64,000 bases of DNA, taken from assembly GCF_900155965.1 (NCBI RefSeq), contig NZ_FTMG01000017.1, forward strand, positions 1 through 64,000, in the 5' to 3' direction. The notes under the pieces are model-generated. The model saw only the letters and a list, made by a program, of their open reading frames with translations, did not search any database and had not been told where the DNA came from. This DNA is from Mucilaginibacter lappiensis. Lineage in GTDB: Bacteria > Bacteroidota > Bacteroidia > Sphingobacteriales > Sphingobacteriaceae. Below are positions 18,635 to 28,377 of this stretch, in pieces (position 1 is the first letter of the stretch; every line of letters begins with the position of its first letter). The position numbers and the translations under genes were made by a program.

Positions 18635-19380
18635 AATAAATGTAATTTAATGTTAAAAAAAATGAGGTTAATATAATTTGGTTAACTGCAAGGTAATAAA
18701 CTATTTATCACATAAACAATAGATTTTAATAAATAAAAAATATATTATTATTTATTAAAATCTATCAATTACAAAACAATTTCGACTCATTCATAACAAT
18801 AACACATTCATTTTCCCACAAAAAACTCCATAAACAACAACAATAACACTTAAAATATCAAAATAACATATACATATATCATTAAAAATCAATGATTTTA
18901 CATCATTTTATAATTTTTAAACACAATTTAATCTAAAAAACATTTAATAATACGTTTTACCAATACCCAAAATAATTAATTCCCCGAACCCTCCGATTTT
19001 ATCAAAAAATCAAAAAACGCGTAAAAACACTAAGATCAATTTGAAAGTTGTTGATTTTGTCCGATAATTTGAATCAGATAAACGACATTAAGGAATATAC
19101 AATTTTACACTAAGTACCAAAATCTAACCATAAATGAGGTCATAGCCATAACCAGCGGCGTCAAATGAATTTTAGGAGTTAAAGGCAGTGAAAAATATTT
19201 GAATACAAACTGTATTACTATAATAAATAACGCAGTGTAGAGAACCAGAACGTCTTTTAAACGTGATATAGAAACCGGGGCCGTCAATCCACTTCGGCAA
19301 GCTATTTCCGATAATCCAAAAGTCAACTTTATGTTAACAAATAAAATTATTACAGCATGAGCGGTTTGGGCGACTAAATT
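18635..19380. other. Long AT-rich gap with no supported gene
   Basis: About 750 bases, strongly A/T-rich from 18660 to 19010 with runs of AAT/TTA words. A 73-residue open frame on the minus strand (19105-19326) has two hydrophobic stretches but no promoter, ribosome site or recognisable relatives. I see no RNA gene or repeat longer than a few bases. Confidence 0.5.
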
Positions 19381-19383
19381 TAA

Positions 19384-19414
19384 TTTGACTTTATTGTCAA
19401 TAACTTTAGCTTTG
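19384..19414 (+). promoter_or_regulatory. Promoter of sucD
   Basis: TTTG (19384-19387), a spacer of exactly 19 bases, then TAGCTTTG (19407-19414): a perfect match to the Bacteroidota -33/-7 consensus. Transcription should start about 5-8 bases later, giving a leader of roughly 15 bases before ATG 19437. Confidence 0.8.
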
Positions 19415-19436
19415 CCGTACTAAACGAAAAAAGCCA

Positions 19437-20315
19437 ATGAGTGTTCTCGTAAATAAAAATTCTAAAGTTATTGTACAGGGTTTCACAGGTAAAGAAGGTA
19501 CTTACCATGCGGAGCAAATGATTGCTTATGGTACCCAATTGGTTGGGGGTGTTACACCGGGTAAAGGCGGTCAGCAACATCTGGACAGGCCGGTTTTTAA
19601 TACTGTTAAAGACGCGGTTACTGCTACAGGTGCCGATGTATCTATCATTTTTGTACCTCCGGCTTTTGGTGCTGATGCCATTATGGAAGCTGCCGAAGCT
19701 GGTATTAAGGTTATTGTTTGTATCACCGAAGGTATCCCGACTAAGGATATGATCGAGGTAAAAGAATATTTAAGCGATAAGGATTCACGCCTTATTGGCC
19801 CTAACTGCCCGGGCATTATTACTGCCGACGAAAGCAAAATTGGCATTATGCCAGGCTTTATCTTCAAAAAAGGTCATGTGGGCGTAGTTTCTAAATCAGG
19901 AACTTTAACTTACGAAGCTGTTGACCAGGTGGTTAAAGCTGGTTTAGGTATCACTACCGCTATTGGTATTGGTGGCGACCCGATCATTGGTACACCTACT
20001 AAAGAGGCTGTAGAATTATTGATGAACGATCCAGACACGCATGGCATCATCATGATTGGCGAAATTGGCGGTGGCATGGAAGCCGAAGCTGCACATTGGA
20101 TCAAAGCAAACGGTACTAAACCTGTAGTAGGTTTTATTGCAGGTCAAACTGCCCCTCCGGGACGCCGTATGGGTCATGCCGGTGCCATTGTTGGTGGTGC
20201 TGATGATACTGCCGCTGCTAAAATGAAAATTATGGCTGAGTGTGGTATCCGCGTAGTAGCATCACCTGCCGAAATTGGTGCTGCCATGGCTGAAGAGTTG
20301 GCTAAATTAGCTTAA
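19437..20315 (+). CDS. sucD: Succinate-CoA ligase, alpha subunit
   Basis: 292 residues, the family's normal length. It carries the CoA-binding Rossmann domain ([16 protein letters not shown] near 13-28) and the phosphohistidine loop GHAGAIVGG near 241-249. The alpha subunit binds CoA and carries the phospho-His in the TCA-cycle step succinyl-CoA to succinate. The beta subunit (sucC) is not beside it, as is usual in this group. Its own promoter and terminator make it a single-gene unit. Confidence 0.97.
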   Translation: MSVLVNKNSKVIVQGFTGKEGTYHAEQMIAYGTQLVGGVTPGKGGQQHLDRPVFNTVKDAVTATGADVSIIFVPPAFGADAIMEAAEAGIKVIVCITEGIPTKDMIEVKEYLSDKDSRLIGPNCPGIITADESKIGIMPGFIFKKGHVGVVSKSGTLTYEAVDQVVKAGLGITTAIGIGGDPIIGTPTKEAVELLMNDPDTHGIIMIGEIGGGMEAEAAHWIKANGTKPVVGFIAGQTAPPGRRMGHAGAIVGGADDTAAAKMKIMAECGIRVVASPAEIGAAMAEELAKLA

Positions 20316-20357
20316 TCCCCTAACCCCCTGAAGAGGGAACAGGAAAATCATATTTAA

Positions 20358-20388
20358 AATCCCGGCCAGGTTTGGCCGGGATTTTTTT
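20358..20388 (+). terminator. Intrinsic terminator of sucD
   Basis: AATCCCGGCCA and TGGCCGGGATT pair perfectly around GGTT, followed by a run of seven T. Just before it lie the words CCCCTAACCCCCTGAAGAGGG, a spacer sequence that recurs in weakened form after the carbonic anhydrase genes. Confidence 0.93.
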
Positions 20389-20503
20389 GTTGTTCTGTTT
20401 CATATTCATTAGCCCGCGGCCCGTTTGTGGCTGTACCTTTGTGCTACCTAAAACACTAATGAATGAATTATTGTATACTATTAATATTTAAGGAGATCAT
20501 TTT

Positions 20504-20902
20504 ATGGAAATTAAACGCAGCGGCTCACAACCGTCGGGTAAAGGCCCCGCAGAATATTTTACCGGAACAGTACGTATTGACCCGCTTTTCAACCCACCGG
20601 AGCCTGCACGTGTAGCTATGGCACAGGTAACCTTTGAACCGGGAGCCCGCACGGCATGGCATACGCATCCGCTTGGTCAAACTTTGATTATTACCGCAGG
20701 CGCGGGCTGGGTGCAGCGCAAAGGAGGACCGATAGAAAACGTTCACCCCGGAGATGTGGTTTGGTTTGCACCGGGCGAAAAACATTGGCATGGAGCTACG
20801 GCTACTACGGCGCTCAGCCACATCGCCATCCAGGAAAAGCAAAATGGTTCGCCTGTTGACTGGATGGAGCAGGTGACAGACGAGCAATATAACAATCAAT
20901 AA
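20504..20902 (+). CDS. Cupin-domain protein
   Basis: 132 residues: a single cupin barrel. Metal-site motifs are visible: [17 protein letters not shown] (His pair and Gln, near 47-63) and [18 protein letters not shown] (near 82-99). It closely matches small cupins annotated as (R)-mandelonitrile lyase-like or quercetinase-like, but the reaction cannot be read from the sequence. An AAGGAG-like site precedes the ATG. It stands alone, followed by repeats. Confidence 0.85.
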   Translation: MEIKRSGSQPSGKGPAEYFTGTVRIDPLFNPPEPARVAMAQVTFEPGARTAWHTHPLGQTLIITAGAGWVQRKGGPIENVHPGDVVWFAPGEKHWHGATATTALSHIAIQEKQNGSPVDWMEQVTDEQYNNQ

Positions 20903-20929
20903 AAATGAGCCAGGGTTATTATTCTGTCC

Positions 20930-21019
20930 CCTATCATCCCGAACAATGATGAGCGGTCTTTTGCGCACGATAAGTTCCGGCGCAGAAGATCTCTCCTCGT
21001 ACCTCGTTCGAGATGACAT
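20930..21019. repeat. Decayed family A REP-like element, copy 3
   Basis: Contains GCGCAGAAGATCTCTCCTCG followed by TACCTCGTTCGAGATGACA, clearly the right half of the elements at 2828 and 4302. The left half (TATCATCCCGAAC, then TGAGCGGTC) is changed. Reads as an older copy. Confidence 0.65.
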
Positions 21020-21051
21020 TTTTTGTTTTTTTCTTGCTGATAAAATATCTT

Positions 21052-21132
21052 TTGTCATGCTGAACGGAGTGAAGCATCTATTCTGCTATTTGCATATTCA
21101 ACAATAGATCCTTCACTCCGTTCAGGATGACA
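21052..21132. repeat. Palindromic element, family B
   Basis: TTGTCATGCTGAACGGAGTG and following bases (to ~21077) are matched by the reverse complement ending at 21132, with only symmetric single-base differences. The layout is like family A (TGTCAT... ...ATGACA ends) but the inner words differ (GAACGGAGTGAAG). Confidence 0.8.
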
Positions 21133-21333
21133 ACTTTTTATACTTCTGTTTCCCCAACTGCATATCTGATATCTGCACATCCGCACACCCAAATCCCCAT
21201 GTCAAACCAGTGTAAACAAGCCCCCAGCAGACAATCCATACCAGGAAAATTCCGTATCTTTAAGTAGAGGGAAAGCGATTTCAATCAATAATGAATTGAC
21301 AATTCAATAACTCACTAAATCACTAATTAAAAC

Positions 21334-21708
21334 ATGGAATATAATCAGTTAACACCCGATGAAGAATGGGTAATATTGCATAAAGGAACCGAAAGACCAT
21401 TTACCGGGGCTTTGCTGGACAATAAGGCCCAGGGCCTATATGTTTGTAAACGCTGCGACACGCCGCTGTATACATCCGAATCAAAATTTGAATCGCACTG
21501 CGGCTGGCCAAGTTTTGATGATGAAATACCCGGAGCTGTTAAAAGGGTACCAGATGCCGACGGACGCCGTGTAGAAATTGTATGTGCCAATTGTGGTGCC
21601 CATTTGGGTCACGTGTTTGAGGGGGAATACCTCACACCAAAAAATGTGCGCCATTGTGTTAATTCGGTATCGATGAAATTTGTATCGGCCGATGACGTAA
21701 AAAAATAA
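21334..21708 (+). CDS. msrB: Peptide-methionine (R)-S-oxide reductase
   Basis: 124 residues. Zinc ligands C38, C41, C84 and C87, and the catalytic cysteine C108 in RHCVNS, are all present, with the GWPSF motif near 57-61. It reduces the R form of methionine sulfoxide in proteins. No signal peptide, so cytoplasmic. Monocistronic, with a hairpin after it. Confidence 0.95.
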   Translation: MEYNQLTPDEEWVILHKGTERPFTGALLDNKAQGLYVCKRCDTPLYTSESKFESHCGWPSFDDEIPGAVKRVPDADGRRVEIVCANCGAHLGHVFEGEYLTPKNVRHCVNSVSMKFVSADDVKK

Positions 21709-21723
21709 TTAAAACTTTCAAGA

Positions 21724-21758
21724 ATATCCCGGCAGGTAATTGACTTGCTGGGATATTT
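21724..21758 (+). terminator. Hairpin terminator of msrB
   Basis: ATATCCCGGCA pairs with TGCTGGGATAT across a TAATTGACT-type loop, followed by TTCGTTTT. It lies 15 bases after the msrB stop. Confidence 0.7.
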
Positions 21759-22049
21759 CGTTTTCCACAATTGTAAAGCCGGGCAGTTTTCCGGGTCAAT
21801 TTCAAAATTGCAATTGATGCTTAGCAAAGCCGTTATACAATTCGCAATAATTGTCGGTGTTAAGTCAACTAATTCTTAATGTTAAATTATCGTTTTCTGC
21901 AAATATATGGGCAGCAAATTTCACTCACATTTTTTAACCGACTGTAATCAAGTTCATTAATTTTTTCTTTTGTTGGGCAGGGGTCTTAAAGTGTTAATAA
22001 CTCGGGTGTTTGTGTAAAACTATCATTAAAAACTTGGGGTTTCAAACAT

Positions 22050-22266
22050 TAACTTTGTTGAACAAGGTTCGCAAAAAGTATTCAAAAGACAGCCGGATGT
22101 ATTCCCCATCCAAAATACAAGAACTTAGCTGTCAGTACGTTACATAATAAAACCTGTGATTGGTCAGGCCAAACGCAAATATCCAAACTCCCTAATTGAA
22201 AAACTGGGGTGGCTTTCGTGTCTGATTGCTTGAAGTAATAAAAAGGAACAATAAAAAAGGTATCAT
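22050..22266 (+). promoter_or_regulatory. Long leader ahead of nrdB with candidate promoter and fold
   Basis: TAACTTTG at 22050-22057 fits the -7 consensus, overlapping a near-palindrome AACTTTGTTGAACAAGGTT (22051-22069). Further on, GACAGC (22088-22093) pairs with GCTGTC (22128-22133), enclosing GGATG (22095-22099) with CATCC (22107-22111). The leader of about 200 nt before ATG 22267 is unusual here. The palindrome could bind a nucleotide-pool regulator; I do not see a clear NrdR-box pair. Confidence 0.45.
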
Positions 22267-23238
22267 ATGAAACAGGAAGATGAAATATTACTCAAAGAAA
22301 ACAAGGACAGGTTTGTAATTCTGCCGATTAAATATCCTGCTATTTGGGAAATGTACAAAAAGGCCGAAGCCAGTTTTTGGACGGCCGAGGAGATCGACCT
22401 GTCGGACGATATGAAACACTGGGAAAACCTGAATGATGGTGAACGCCATTTCATCTCGCACATCCTGGCCTTTTTCGCGGCAAGTGATGGCATTGTGAAC
22501 GAGAACCTGGCCGTAAACTTCATGAGCGAGGTGCAATTACCCGAAGCCCGTTGTTTTTACGGTTTCCAGATCATGATGGAAAACATCCACTCCGAAACCT
22601 ATGCCCTGCTTATTGATACTTATATAAAAGACCCGGCCGAAAAAGACCGCCTGTTTCATGCCATTGATACCGTACCATGTGTAGGCAAAAAAGCAGAGTG
22701 GGCATTACGCTGGATAAATGATGGCAATTTTGCCGAGCGCCTGGTGGCTTTTGCCGCTGTAGAAGGCATTTTCTTTTCGGGCAGCTTTTGCTCTATATTC
22801 TGGCTTAAAAAACGTGGCCTGATGCCAGGGCTTACTTTCAGTAATGAACTGATATCGCGCGATGAAGGTTCACATTGCGAATTTGCCTGCCTTTTATACA
22901 AAATGCTGCAAAACAGGCTACCTGCCGAGCAGGTTGTCAAGATCATTACCGACGCGGTAGAGATAGAAAAAGAATTTGTGACCGATGCCCTGCCGGTGAA
23001 CCTGATTGGTATGAACGCCAAAATGATGAGCCAGTATATTGAGTTTGTGGCCGACAGATGGTTGGGCGAACTGGGTTACGAAAAACATTATGGCGCAAGC
23101 AATCCATTTGACTTTATGGAGATGATATCCCTGCAAGGCAAAACCAATTTCTTTGAAAAACGCGTAGGCGACTATCAGAAAAGCGGCGTAATGAACAATG
23201 CCGAAAGTAAGGCATTTTCATTGGACGAGGATTTTTAA
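22267..23238 (+). CDS. nrdB: Ribonucleoside-diphosphate reductase, small (radical) subunit, class Ia
   Basis: 323 residues. Di-iron ligand motifs are seen: [18 protein letters not shown] (metal Glu and His) near 93-110, and [14 protein letters not shown] near 197-210. It supplies the tyrosyl radical needed by NrdA to make dNTPs. It is the first gene of a plus-strand locus with a four-helix protein and nrdA, an order (B before A) common in Bacteroidota. The end is an acidic tail SLDEDF, expected to bind NrdA. Confidence 0.96.
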   Translation: MKQEDEILLKENKDRFVILPIKYPAIWEMYKKAEASFWTAEEIDLSDDMKHWENLNDGERHFISHILAFFAASDGIVNENLAVNFMSEVQLPEARCFYGFQIMMENIHSETYALLIDTYIKDPAEKDRLFHAIDTVPCVGKKAEWALRWINDGNFAERLVAFAAVEGIFFSGSFCSIFWLKKRGLMPGLTFSNELISRDEGSHCEFACLLYKMLQNRLPAEQVVKIITDAVEIEKEFVTDALPVNLIGMNAKMMSQYIEFVADRWLGELGYEKHYGASNPFDFMEMISLQGKTNFFEKRVGDYQKSGVMNNAESKAFSLDEDF

Positions 23239-23287
23239 TTAGTGAATGGTTAGTTGGCAATAGTGAGTATTAAGCAATAACACAAAC

Positions 23288-23653
23288 ATGTTTTTACAAT
23301 TAGGGCATACAAAATTAGATGCATACGCTGTTACCAGGCAGTTTGTAAAAGAATGTTACGTTGCCGTTACCCAATTTCCTAATGAAGAAAAATTTATTCT
23401 AACACAACAAATAAAACGAGCAGCCCTTTCTGTCCACTTAAATCTGGCGGAAGGAAGCTCAAGAAAATCTGATACTGAAAGAAAAAGGTATTATGAGATA
23501 GCCAGAGGATCAATTATCGAAGTCGACGCTGCATTCGATGTAGCTTTAGATTTAGGATATTGTTCAACTGATAGTTTAAGCACACTTGGCGAGATATTGG
23601 TTAAGTGTTTTAAATATCTAAGTGCCCTTATTAATTCAATCAAGATCAATTAA
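23288..23653 (+). CDS. Four-helix-bundle protein (23S rRNA intervening-sequence type)
   Basis: 121 residues, four predicted helices, with the family motifs [40 protein letters not shown] (near 44-66) and the aspartate/glutamate-rich helix [12 protein letters not shown]-like (here [19 protein letters not shown]). Such proteins form pentamers and are found free-standing or in rRNA intervening sequences; function is not known. Here it is inserted between nrdB and nrdA, on their strand, with spacers rich in CACTCACTATTC-like words. Confidence 0.9.
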   Translation: MFLQLGHTKLDAYAVTRQFVKECYVAVTQFPNEEKFILTQQIKRAALSVHLNLAEGSSRKSDTERKRYYEIARGSIIEVDAAFDVALDLGYCSTDSLSTLGEILVKCFKYLSALINSIKIN

Positions 23654-23694
23654 CAAAATTAACATTAACTACTCACCATTCACAACTCACTAAT

Positions 23695-26067
23695 ATGCTT
23701 GTAGTAAAAAGAGACGGTAGAAAAGAGTCGGTAAAATTCGACAAGATCACAGCACGTATAGAAAAACTGTGCTATGGGTTTAACCTGGTTGACCCCATTG
23801 ATGTGGCCAAAAAAGTAATTGAAGGTTTGTTTGACGGGGTTACTACCTCCGAGCTGGATAACCTGGCTGCAGAAACGGCGGCGTCGTTAACCACCAAGCA
23901 TCCCGATTATGCTTTGCTGGCTTCGCGTATTGCGGTATCCAATCTGCATAAAAATACCATCAAGTCGTTCTCTGAAACCATGCGTTTACTGCATGAATAT
24001 ATCGATCCCAAAACCGGCAAAGATGCTTCTCTTATTGCCGATGATGTTTGGGAAGTTATCGAAGCCAACGCCGAACTGCTGGACAGTACCATTATTTACG
24101 ACCGTGATTTTGGTTTTGATTACTTCGGTTTTAAAACTTTGGAGAAATCATACCTGTTAAAGATCAACGGTAAAATAGCCGAGCGTCCGCAGCACTTGTT
24201 TATGCGTGTATCGGTTGGTATCCACAAAGCCGATATTGAAAGCGCCATTAAAACCTACCATTTAATGAGCGAACGCTGGTTTACCCACGCTACTCCTACA
24301 CTGTTCAACGCAGGCACACCAAAACCACAAATGTCTTCATGCTTCCTGTTAACCATGAAAGATGACAGCATTGATGGTATATATGATACTTTAAAACAAA
24401 CCGCCAAAATTTCGCAGAGCGCTGGTGGTATCGGTTTAAGCATTCACAATGTAAGGGCTACAGGCTCGTACATCAGCGGTACAAACGGTACCAGCAACGG
24501 TATAATACCAATGCTGCGTGTGTTTAATGATACCGCCCGTTATGTTGACCAGGGTGGTGGCAAACGTAAAGGTGCTTTCGCTATTTATTTAGAGCCTTGG
24601 CATGCCGATATATTCGAATTTCTTGACCTGCGTAAAAACCATGGTAAAGAAGAAATGCGTGCCCGCGACTTGTTCTACGCCCTTTGGGTATCTGACTTGT
24701 TTATGGAGCGTGTTGAAGCCAACGAGGATTGGAGCTTATTCTGCCCGCACGAAGCACCGGGTTTAGCAGATTGCTTTGGCGCCGAATTTGTTGCATTATA
24801 CACCCGGTACGAAAAAGAAGGTCGCGCCCGTAAAGTGATCAAAGCGCAGGATCTGTGGTTTGCCGTATTGGATGCCCAGGTTGAAACCGGTACACCATAC
24901 CTGTTATATAAAGATGCTGCCAACAGCAAATCGAACCAGCAAAATTTAGGTACTATCAAAAGTTCAAACCTTTGTACCGAAATTATGGAGTATACCGATG
25001 CTAATGAGATAGCCGTTTGTAACCTGGCTTCGTTAGCATTGCCACGGTACGTTATTGACGGCGCTTTTGATCATCAGAAATTATATGATGTAACCTACCA
25101 GGCTACCATTAACCTTAACCGTATCATTGATGGCAACTACTACCCTGTTGCCGAAGCAGAATACTCAAACCTGCGTCACCGCCCTATTGGTTTAGGTGTA
25201 CAAGGTTTGGCCGATACTTTTATACAGCTGCGTATGCCGTTTGAAAGCGACGAAGCTAAACAATTGAACAAAGAGATCTTCGAAACCATTTACTTTGCTG
25301 CCATGACGGCTTCAAAAGACCTGGCCATTGCCGAAGGTCCGTATCAAACTTTCCAGGGTTCGCCATTGTCAAAAGGTAAATTCCAGTTTGACCTTTGGAA
25401 CGTAGAGCCCGCCAGCACCCGTTGGGATTGGAAAACCCTTCGTAAGGATGTGATGAAACATGGTGTACGTAATTCATTGCTGGTTGCGCCAATGCCAACC
25501 GCGTCGACCTCGCAAATATTGGGTAACAACGAGTGCTTTGAACCATATACTTCTAACATCTACACCCGTCGTGTATTGAGTGGTGAGTTCATCGTGGTAA
25601 ACAAATACTTACTTCGTGACTTGGTTAACCTGGGCTTATGGACTCCGGCTATGAAAGATAAGATCATCAGCGCCAACGGATCTATCCAGGATATTGCCGA
25701 AATACCGGCCGATGTTAAAGAACTGTACAAAACCGTTTGGGAGATCAAGATGCGTAATATCATTGATATGGCTGCCGACAGGGGTGCTTATGTTTGCCAG
25801 TCGCAATCATTAAACCTGTTCATCAACTCGCCAAACGCTTCGAAATTAACCTCAATGCACTTCTACGCATGGAAAAAAGGTTTAAAAACCGGCATGTACT
25901 ACCTGCGTACACAAGCTGCGTCGCAAGCTGTTAAATTCACGGTTGAAAACCAGGGCGGTTCAAACATGGAGCCTGTAATACCAGAAGTGGTTGAACAATT
26001 GGCAGACAATGTTCCAGAAGGCCCAAGCTGCTCAATGGAAGAAGGTTGCGTAACCTGCTCTGCATAA
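23695..26067 (+). CDS. nrdA: Ribonucleoside-diphosphate reductase, large subunit
   Basis: 790 residues. An N-terminal ATP-cone ([15 protein letters not shown], near 3-17) indicates allosteric control by ATP/dATP. Active-site cysteines lie in SSCFL and NLCTEI, and the C-terminal redox pair is CVTC in EEGCVTCSA. It converts NDPs to dNDPs using the radical from NrdB. Start ATG at 23695 is followed directly by the ATP-cone. The transcript probably ends at 26091-26137. Confidence 0.97.
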   Translation: MLVVKRDGRKESVKFDKITARIEKLCYGFNLVDPIDVAKKVIEGLFDGVTTSELDNLAAETAASLTTKHPDYALLASRIAVSNLHKNTIKSFSETMRLLHEYIDPKTGKDASLIADDVWEVIEANAELLDSTIIYDRDFGFDYFGFKTLEKSYLLKINGKIAERPQHLFMRVSVGIHKADIESAIKTYHLMSERWFTHATPTLFNAGTPKPQMSSCFLLTMKDDSIDGIYDTLKQTAKISQSAGGIGLSIHNVRATGSYISGTNGTSNGIIPMLRVFNDTARYVDQGGGKRKGAFAIYLEPWHADIFEFLDLRKNHGKEEMRARDLFYALWVSDLFMERVEANEDWSLFCPHEAPGLADCFGAEFVALYTRYEKEGRARKVIKAQDLWFAVLDAQVETGTPYLLYKDAANSKSNQQNLGTIKSSNLCTEIMEYTDANEIAVCNLASLALPRYVIDGAFDHQKLYDVTYQATINLNRIIDGNYYPVAEAEYSNLRHRPIGLGVQGLADTFIQLRMPFESDEAKQLNKEIFETIYFAAMTASKDLAIAEGPYQTFQGSPLSKGKFQFDLWNVEPASTRWDWKTLRKDVMKHGVRNSLLVAPMPTASTSQILGNNECFEPYTSNIYTRRVLSGEFIVVNKYLLRDLVNLGLWTPAMKDKIISANGSIQDIAEIPADVKELYKTVWEIKMRNIIDMAADRGAYVCQSQSLNLFINSPNASKLTSMHFYAWKKGLKTGMYYLRTQAASQAVKFTVENQGGSNMEPVIPEVVEQLADNVPEGPSCSMEEGCVTCSA

Positions 26068-26076
26068 GGTTTAATT

Positions 26077-26226
26077 AGTCGATAGACGATAGTCCATGGA
26101 CCATAGCCATAAAAGCTATAGTTCATGGACTTTTTTTATTAATGACATTGATATTTTATTATTTATCTCAACTTTATCTACTTTCGCTCAGTAAAAACCA
26201 TGGTCTATTGACTATCGTCCATGGAC
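26077..26226 (+). terminator. nrdA terminator built from a repeated GTCCATGGAC word
   Basis: GTCCATGGACCATAGC pairs with GCTATAGTTCATGGAC around CATAAAA (26092-26130) with two mismatches and is followed by seven T, a good intrinsic terminator. The flank repeats the word again: AGTCGATAGACGATAGTCC at 26077 and its inverse GACTATCGTCCATGGAC at 26210-26226, so the region is both terminator and spacer repeat. Confidence 0.75.
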
Positions 26227-26233
26227 TAATAAA

Positions 26234-26440
26234 ATGACCAAACACGAGATCATCCGTTGCGAACGCTGCGAGGCACCTTTTGAATGTAAAGCCAATTCAT
26301 TCAGCAAGTGCCAGTGCAGTACCGTGCAGCTCAGCCTTAACGAGGTGCAGTACGTAAGCGAACTGTACGACGGATGCCTGTGCGCCAGCTGCCTGCTCAT
26401 CATTCAGCAGGAATACCGCGAGAGCATGGGATTGGTGTAA
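26234..26440 (+). CDS. Cysteine-rich CWC-like small protein
   Basis: 68 residues with eight cysteines: C-E-R-C and C-K (near 9-18), C-Q-C (near 26-28), then CLCASC (near 48-53). It matches the small Cys_rich_CWC family, likely a zinc-binding protein of unknown role. It overlaps no other gene and is on the plus strand after the nrdA terminator. Upstream spacer repeats run right up to the ATG. Confidence 0.78.
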   Translation: MTKHEIIRCERCEAPFECKANSFSKCQCSTVQLSLNEVQYVSELYDGCLCASCLLIIQQEYRESMGLV

Positions 26441-26519
26441 GGTCCAGTTCTGCGTATCTTCCCTATTTTTATATCCCTTCCCCGTTTCATAACCATACAT
26501 AATTATGTGATATTTGGTC

Positions 26520-27476
26520 ATGTTCAAAAAGCAAAACCAAATTGAAAGCATTGTACTGTTAAGGGGTATAGCGGCTTTGGGTGTATGTTTTGTGCATTTT
26601 TATTTAGCCAATGGGGCACAGTATAGTCAGTTTATGACACGATTGTTTTTTAGTGGGCAGTTGGGAGTCTCTATGTTTTTTGTTATTTCGGGTTTTGTGC
26701 TGCCTTATTCCTTAAGTCAAAAGAATTATACGATAAAAGCATTTCCCAATTTCCTTTTAAAAAGAAGCATCCGGATAGATCCGCCTTATTGGGCAACCAT
26801 CGGGCTATTATTTTTATTAGGAGGGGTATCGTGGCATTTTGATATCAGTCGTTTGGTTTTACATATTTTTTACCTGATACCATTATTTAAAGATTACCAG
26901 TGGTACAACAACATCTTCTGGACACTGTGCATCGAATTTCAATATTACATTTTGTTAGGGTTATTCTTCCCGCTGCTTATGCGGCTTAAACCCCTGGTAT
27001 CTATTTTGATATTCGTACTGATAAGTTTAATATGCCTGTTATTAAAAGTAAACATACGCGAACTGATATTTACCTATTTGTATGATTTTGCAGCTGGTTA
27101 TATCGTATTTCAATATTTTATCAAAAAGATTAGTCTAAAAACAGCGGTGATATGCTTAATGGCATTTTGTACTGTTGTAGCTTTTAAGGTATCCATATTA
27201 ACGGGGTTCATCCCTGCAGCTACAGGTTTAACTATCCTTTTGCTCGATAAAAAGGTACCCGCTTTATTTTTGTTCTTGGGCAACATATCGTATTCGCTGT
27301 ATTTAACCCATACCATCGCGATGCCTCTTTATTTGAGGTTTATAAAAACTTATGTGTCAAACCAGGCATTTTTATGCGTAACTGCTATACTGATCAGCAT
27401 TATTTTCGCATACGTTTTTTATGTACTGATCGAAAAACCTGCTTTGAAATTCTCCAAAAAAGTTAAGCTGAATTAA
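26520..27476 (+). CDS. Acyltransferase family 3 membrane protein
   Basis: 318 residues from ATG at 26520 (a TTG six bases earlier is less likely). Nine to ten membrane segments. Motifs: LLRGIAALGVCFVHF (His near 29), GQLGVSMFFVISGFVLPY, KRSIRIDPPYW and IFWTLCIEFQYY near 138. This is the second OafA-like enzyme of the window. It probably acylates a surface glycan, but no glycan genes are adjacent, so its acceptor is unknown. Confidence 0.87.
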   Translation: MFKKQNQIESIVLLRGIAALGVCFVHFYLANGAQYSQFMTRLFFSGQLGVSMFFVISGFVLPYSLSQKNYTIKAFPNFLLKRSIRIDPPYWATIGLLFLLGGVSWHFDISRLVLHIFYLIPLFKDYQWYNNIFWTLCIEFQYYILLGLFFPLLMRLKPLVSILIFVLISLICLLLKVNIRELIFTYLYDFAAGYIVFQYFIKKISLKTAVICLMAFCTVVAFKVSILTGFIPAATGLTILLLDKKVPALFLFLGNISYSLYLTHTIAMPLYLRFIKTYVSNQAFLCVTAILISIIFAYVFYVLIEKPALKFSKKVKLN

Positions 27477-27591
27477 TACTTTTCATCTAAGTAGTATACA
27501 TTATCGCCCTCCCATTAATCCTTTTCATTTTTATCAAGTCACATAGGTATACGTTTTTAATTAGATAGATAAAACTTTAAATACGATCATC

Positions 27592-27717
27592 ATGAAAAAG
27601 AGATTTTTTGCATATATGTTTTTATTAGCAGCAATTGTATCAGTAACCTCAGGTTGCGTGGTACGCGAAGGTGGATACTATCACCATGGATATTATAACC
27701 ATTATCGTGGTTATTAA
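27592..27717 (+). CDS. Mini-lipoprotein, tandem copy 1
   Basis: 41 residues, MKKRFFAYMFLLAAIVSVTSGC then VVREGGYYHHGYYNHYRGY. The signal peptide ends in a lipobox (TSGC22), so the mature part is only 20 residues of Tyr, His and Gly. A terminator follows at 27761-27791. A paralogue lies at 28128-28301. Tyr/His/Gly-rich ends suggest metal or polymer binding, but this is a guess. Confidence 0.82.
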   Translation: MKKRFFAYMFLLAAIVSVTSGCVVREGGYYHHGYYNHYRGY

Positions 27718-27760
27718 TGATTGAAGTTGATTAAGTGAGTAAGTTTTGATAAATGATGAA

Positions 27761-27791
27761 AGAGCGGTACGTGAGTGTTCCGCTCTTTTTT
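27761..27791 (+). terminator. Terminator of mini-lipoprotein 1
   Basis: AGAGCGG pairs with CCGCTCT around TACGTGAGTGTT and is followed by six T. Strong GC stem for its length. Confidence 0.88.
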
Positions 27792-27807
27792 GTTATTTGG
27801 GAGGTTG

Positions 27808-27965
27808 TTATTTGGGCTAAAGCCCAAAACTGTTCACCTGTAGTCTGTTGGTTAAAACCAACGGCAATGCGGAGCAATCAATTGCTCTTCTGATCTTCAA
27901 TTCATTGCCGTCCCATTTATGGGACAGATAAAAGAAGTATTTATAGGCTTTAGCCAAACCGTCCT
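27808..27965. repeat. Palindromic spacer element between the mini-lipoprotein genes
   Basis: Holds GGGCTAAAGCCC, then TTGGTTAAAACCAACGGCAATG, later CATTGCCGTCCCATTTATGGGAC, ending in GGCTTTAGCC. These are inverted relative to one another: the CGGCAATG word is mirrored by CATTGCCG, and GGGCTAAAGCC by GGCTTTAGCC. No gene. It separates two duplicated genes, so it may have arisen with or inserted after the duplication. Confidence 0.6.
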
Positions 27966-28127
27966 ATTGCTGATAATTGGAGTAGCAAGCAAAACAAGTA
28001 TAACTGGATATGTCATACCAATACCATTCTCTACCACCCTATACCCTCCTATTAATCCTTTCCATTTTAATCCAGTCAAACTTGTGTAATGCCTGTTAGT
28101 TAGACAGCCACATTAATGACTATCACC

Positions 28128-28301
28128 ATGAAAAAGAATTTGTTTGCATATATGCTGTTATTAACAGCAATAGTATCAGTAACCTCTGGTTGCATGGTAC
28201 GTGAAGGATACGGAAACCGCCGTTATCATCATGACCGGTATTATAATAACGGTTATGACAACGGTTATAACCGCGGCGATCATCATGATCGTGGTTATTA
28301 A
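28128..28301 (+). CDS. Mini-lipoprotein, tandem copy 2
   Basis: 57 residues from the ATG of MKKNLFAYMLLLTAIVSVTSG; an ATG 12 bases earlier is in frame but breaks alignment with copy 1. Lipobox TSGC22, then MVREGYGNRR and a tail of Tyr, Asn, Asp, His and Gly (YYNNGYDNGYNRGDHHDRGY). Same layout as copy 1 with a longer tail, so the mature region varies in repeat length. Followed by a terminator. Confidence 0.82.
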   Translation: MKKNLFAYMLLLTAIVSVTSGCMVREGYGNRRYHHDRYYNNGYDNGYNRGDHHDRGY

Positions 28302-28339
28302 AGAAAGTGCTAAAGGTGAGTTTGTTTTGATTAATGATG

Positions 28340-28373
28340 GAAAGGGCGGTGAGTAATCACCGCTCTTTTTTTG
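28340..28373 (+). terminator. Terminator of mini-lipoprotein 2
   Basis: GCGGTGA pairs with TCACCGC around GTAA, then CTCTTTTTTT. It resembles the terminator of copy 1, as if the whole gene with its terminator was duplicated. It ends just at the 3' end of the convergent gene at 28378. Confidence 0.85.
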
Positions 28374-28377
28374 TTTT

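Noticed and set aside
19105-19326. 73-residue minus-strand frame with hydrophobic stretches
   Set aside because: In AT-rich gap, no promoter, no recognisable relative; could be a remnant but not supportable.
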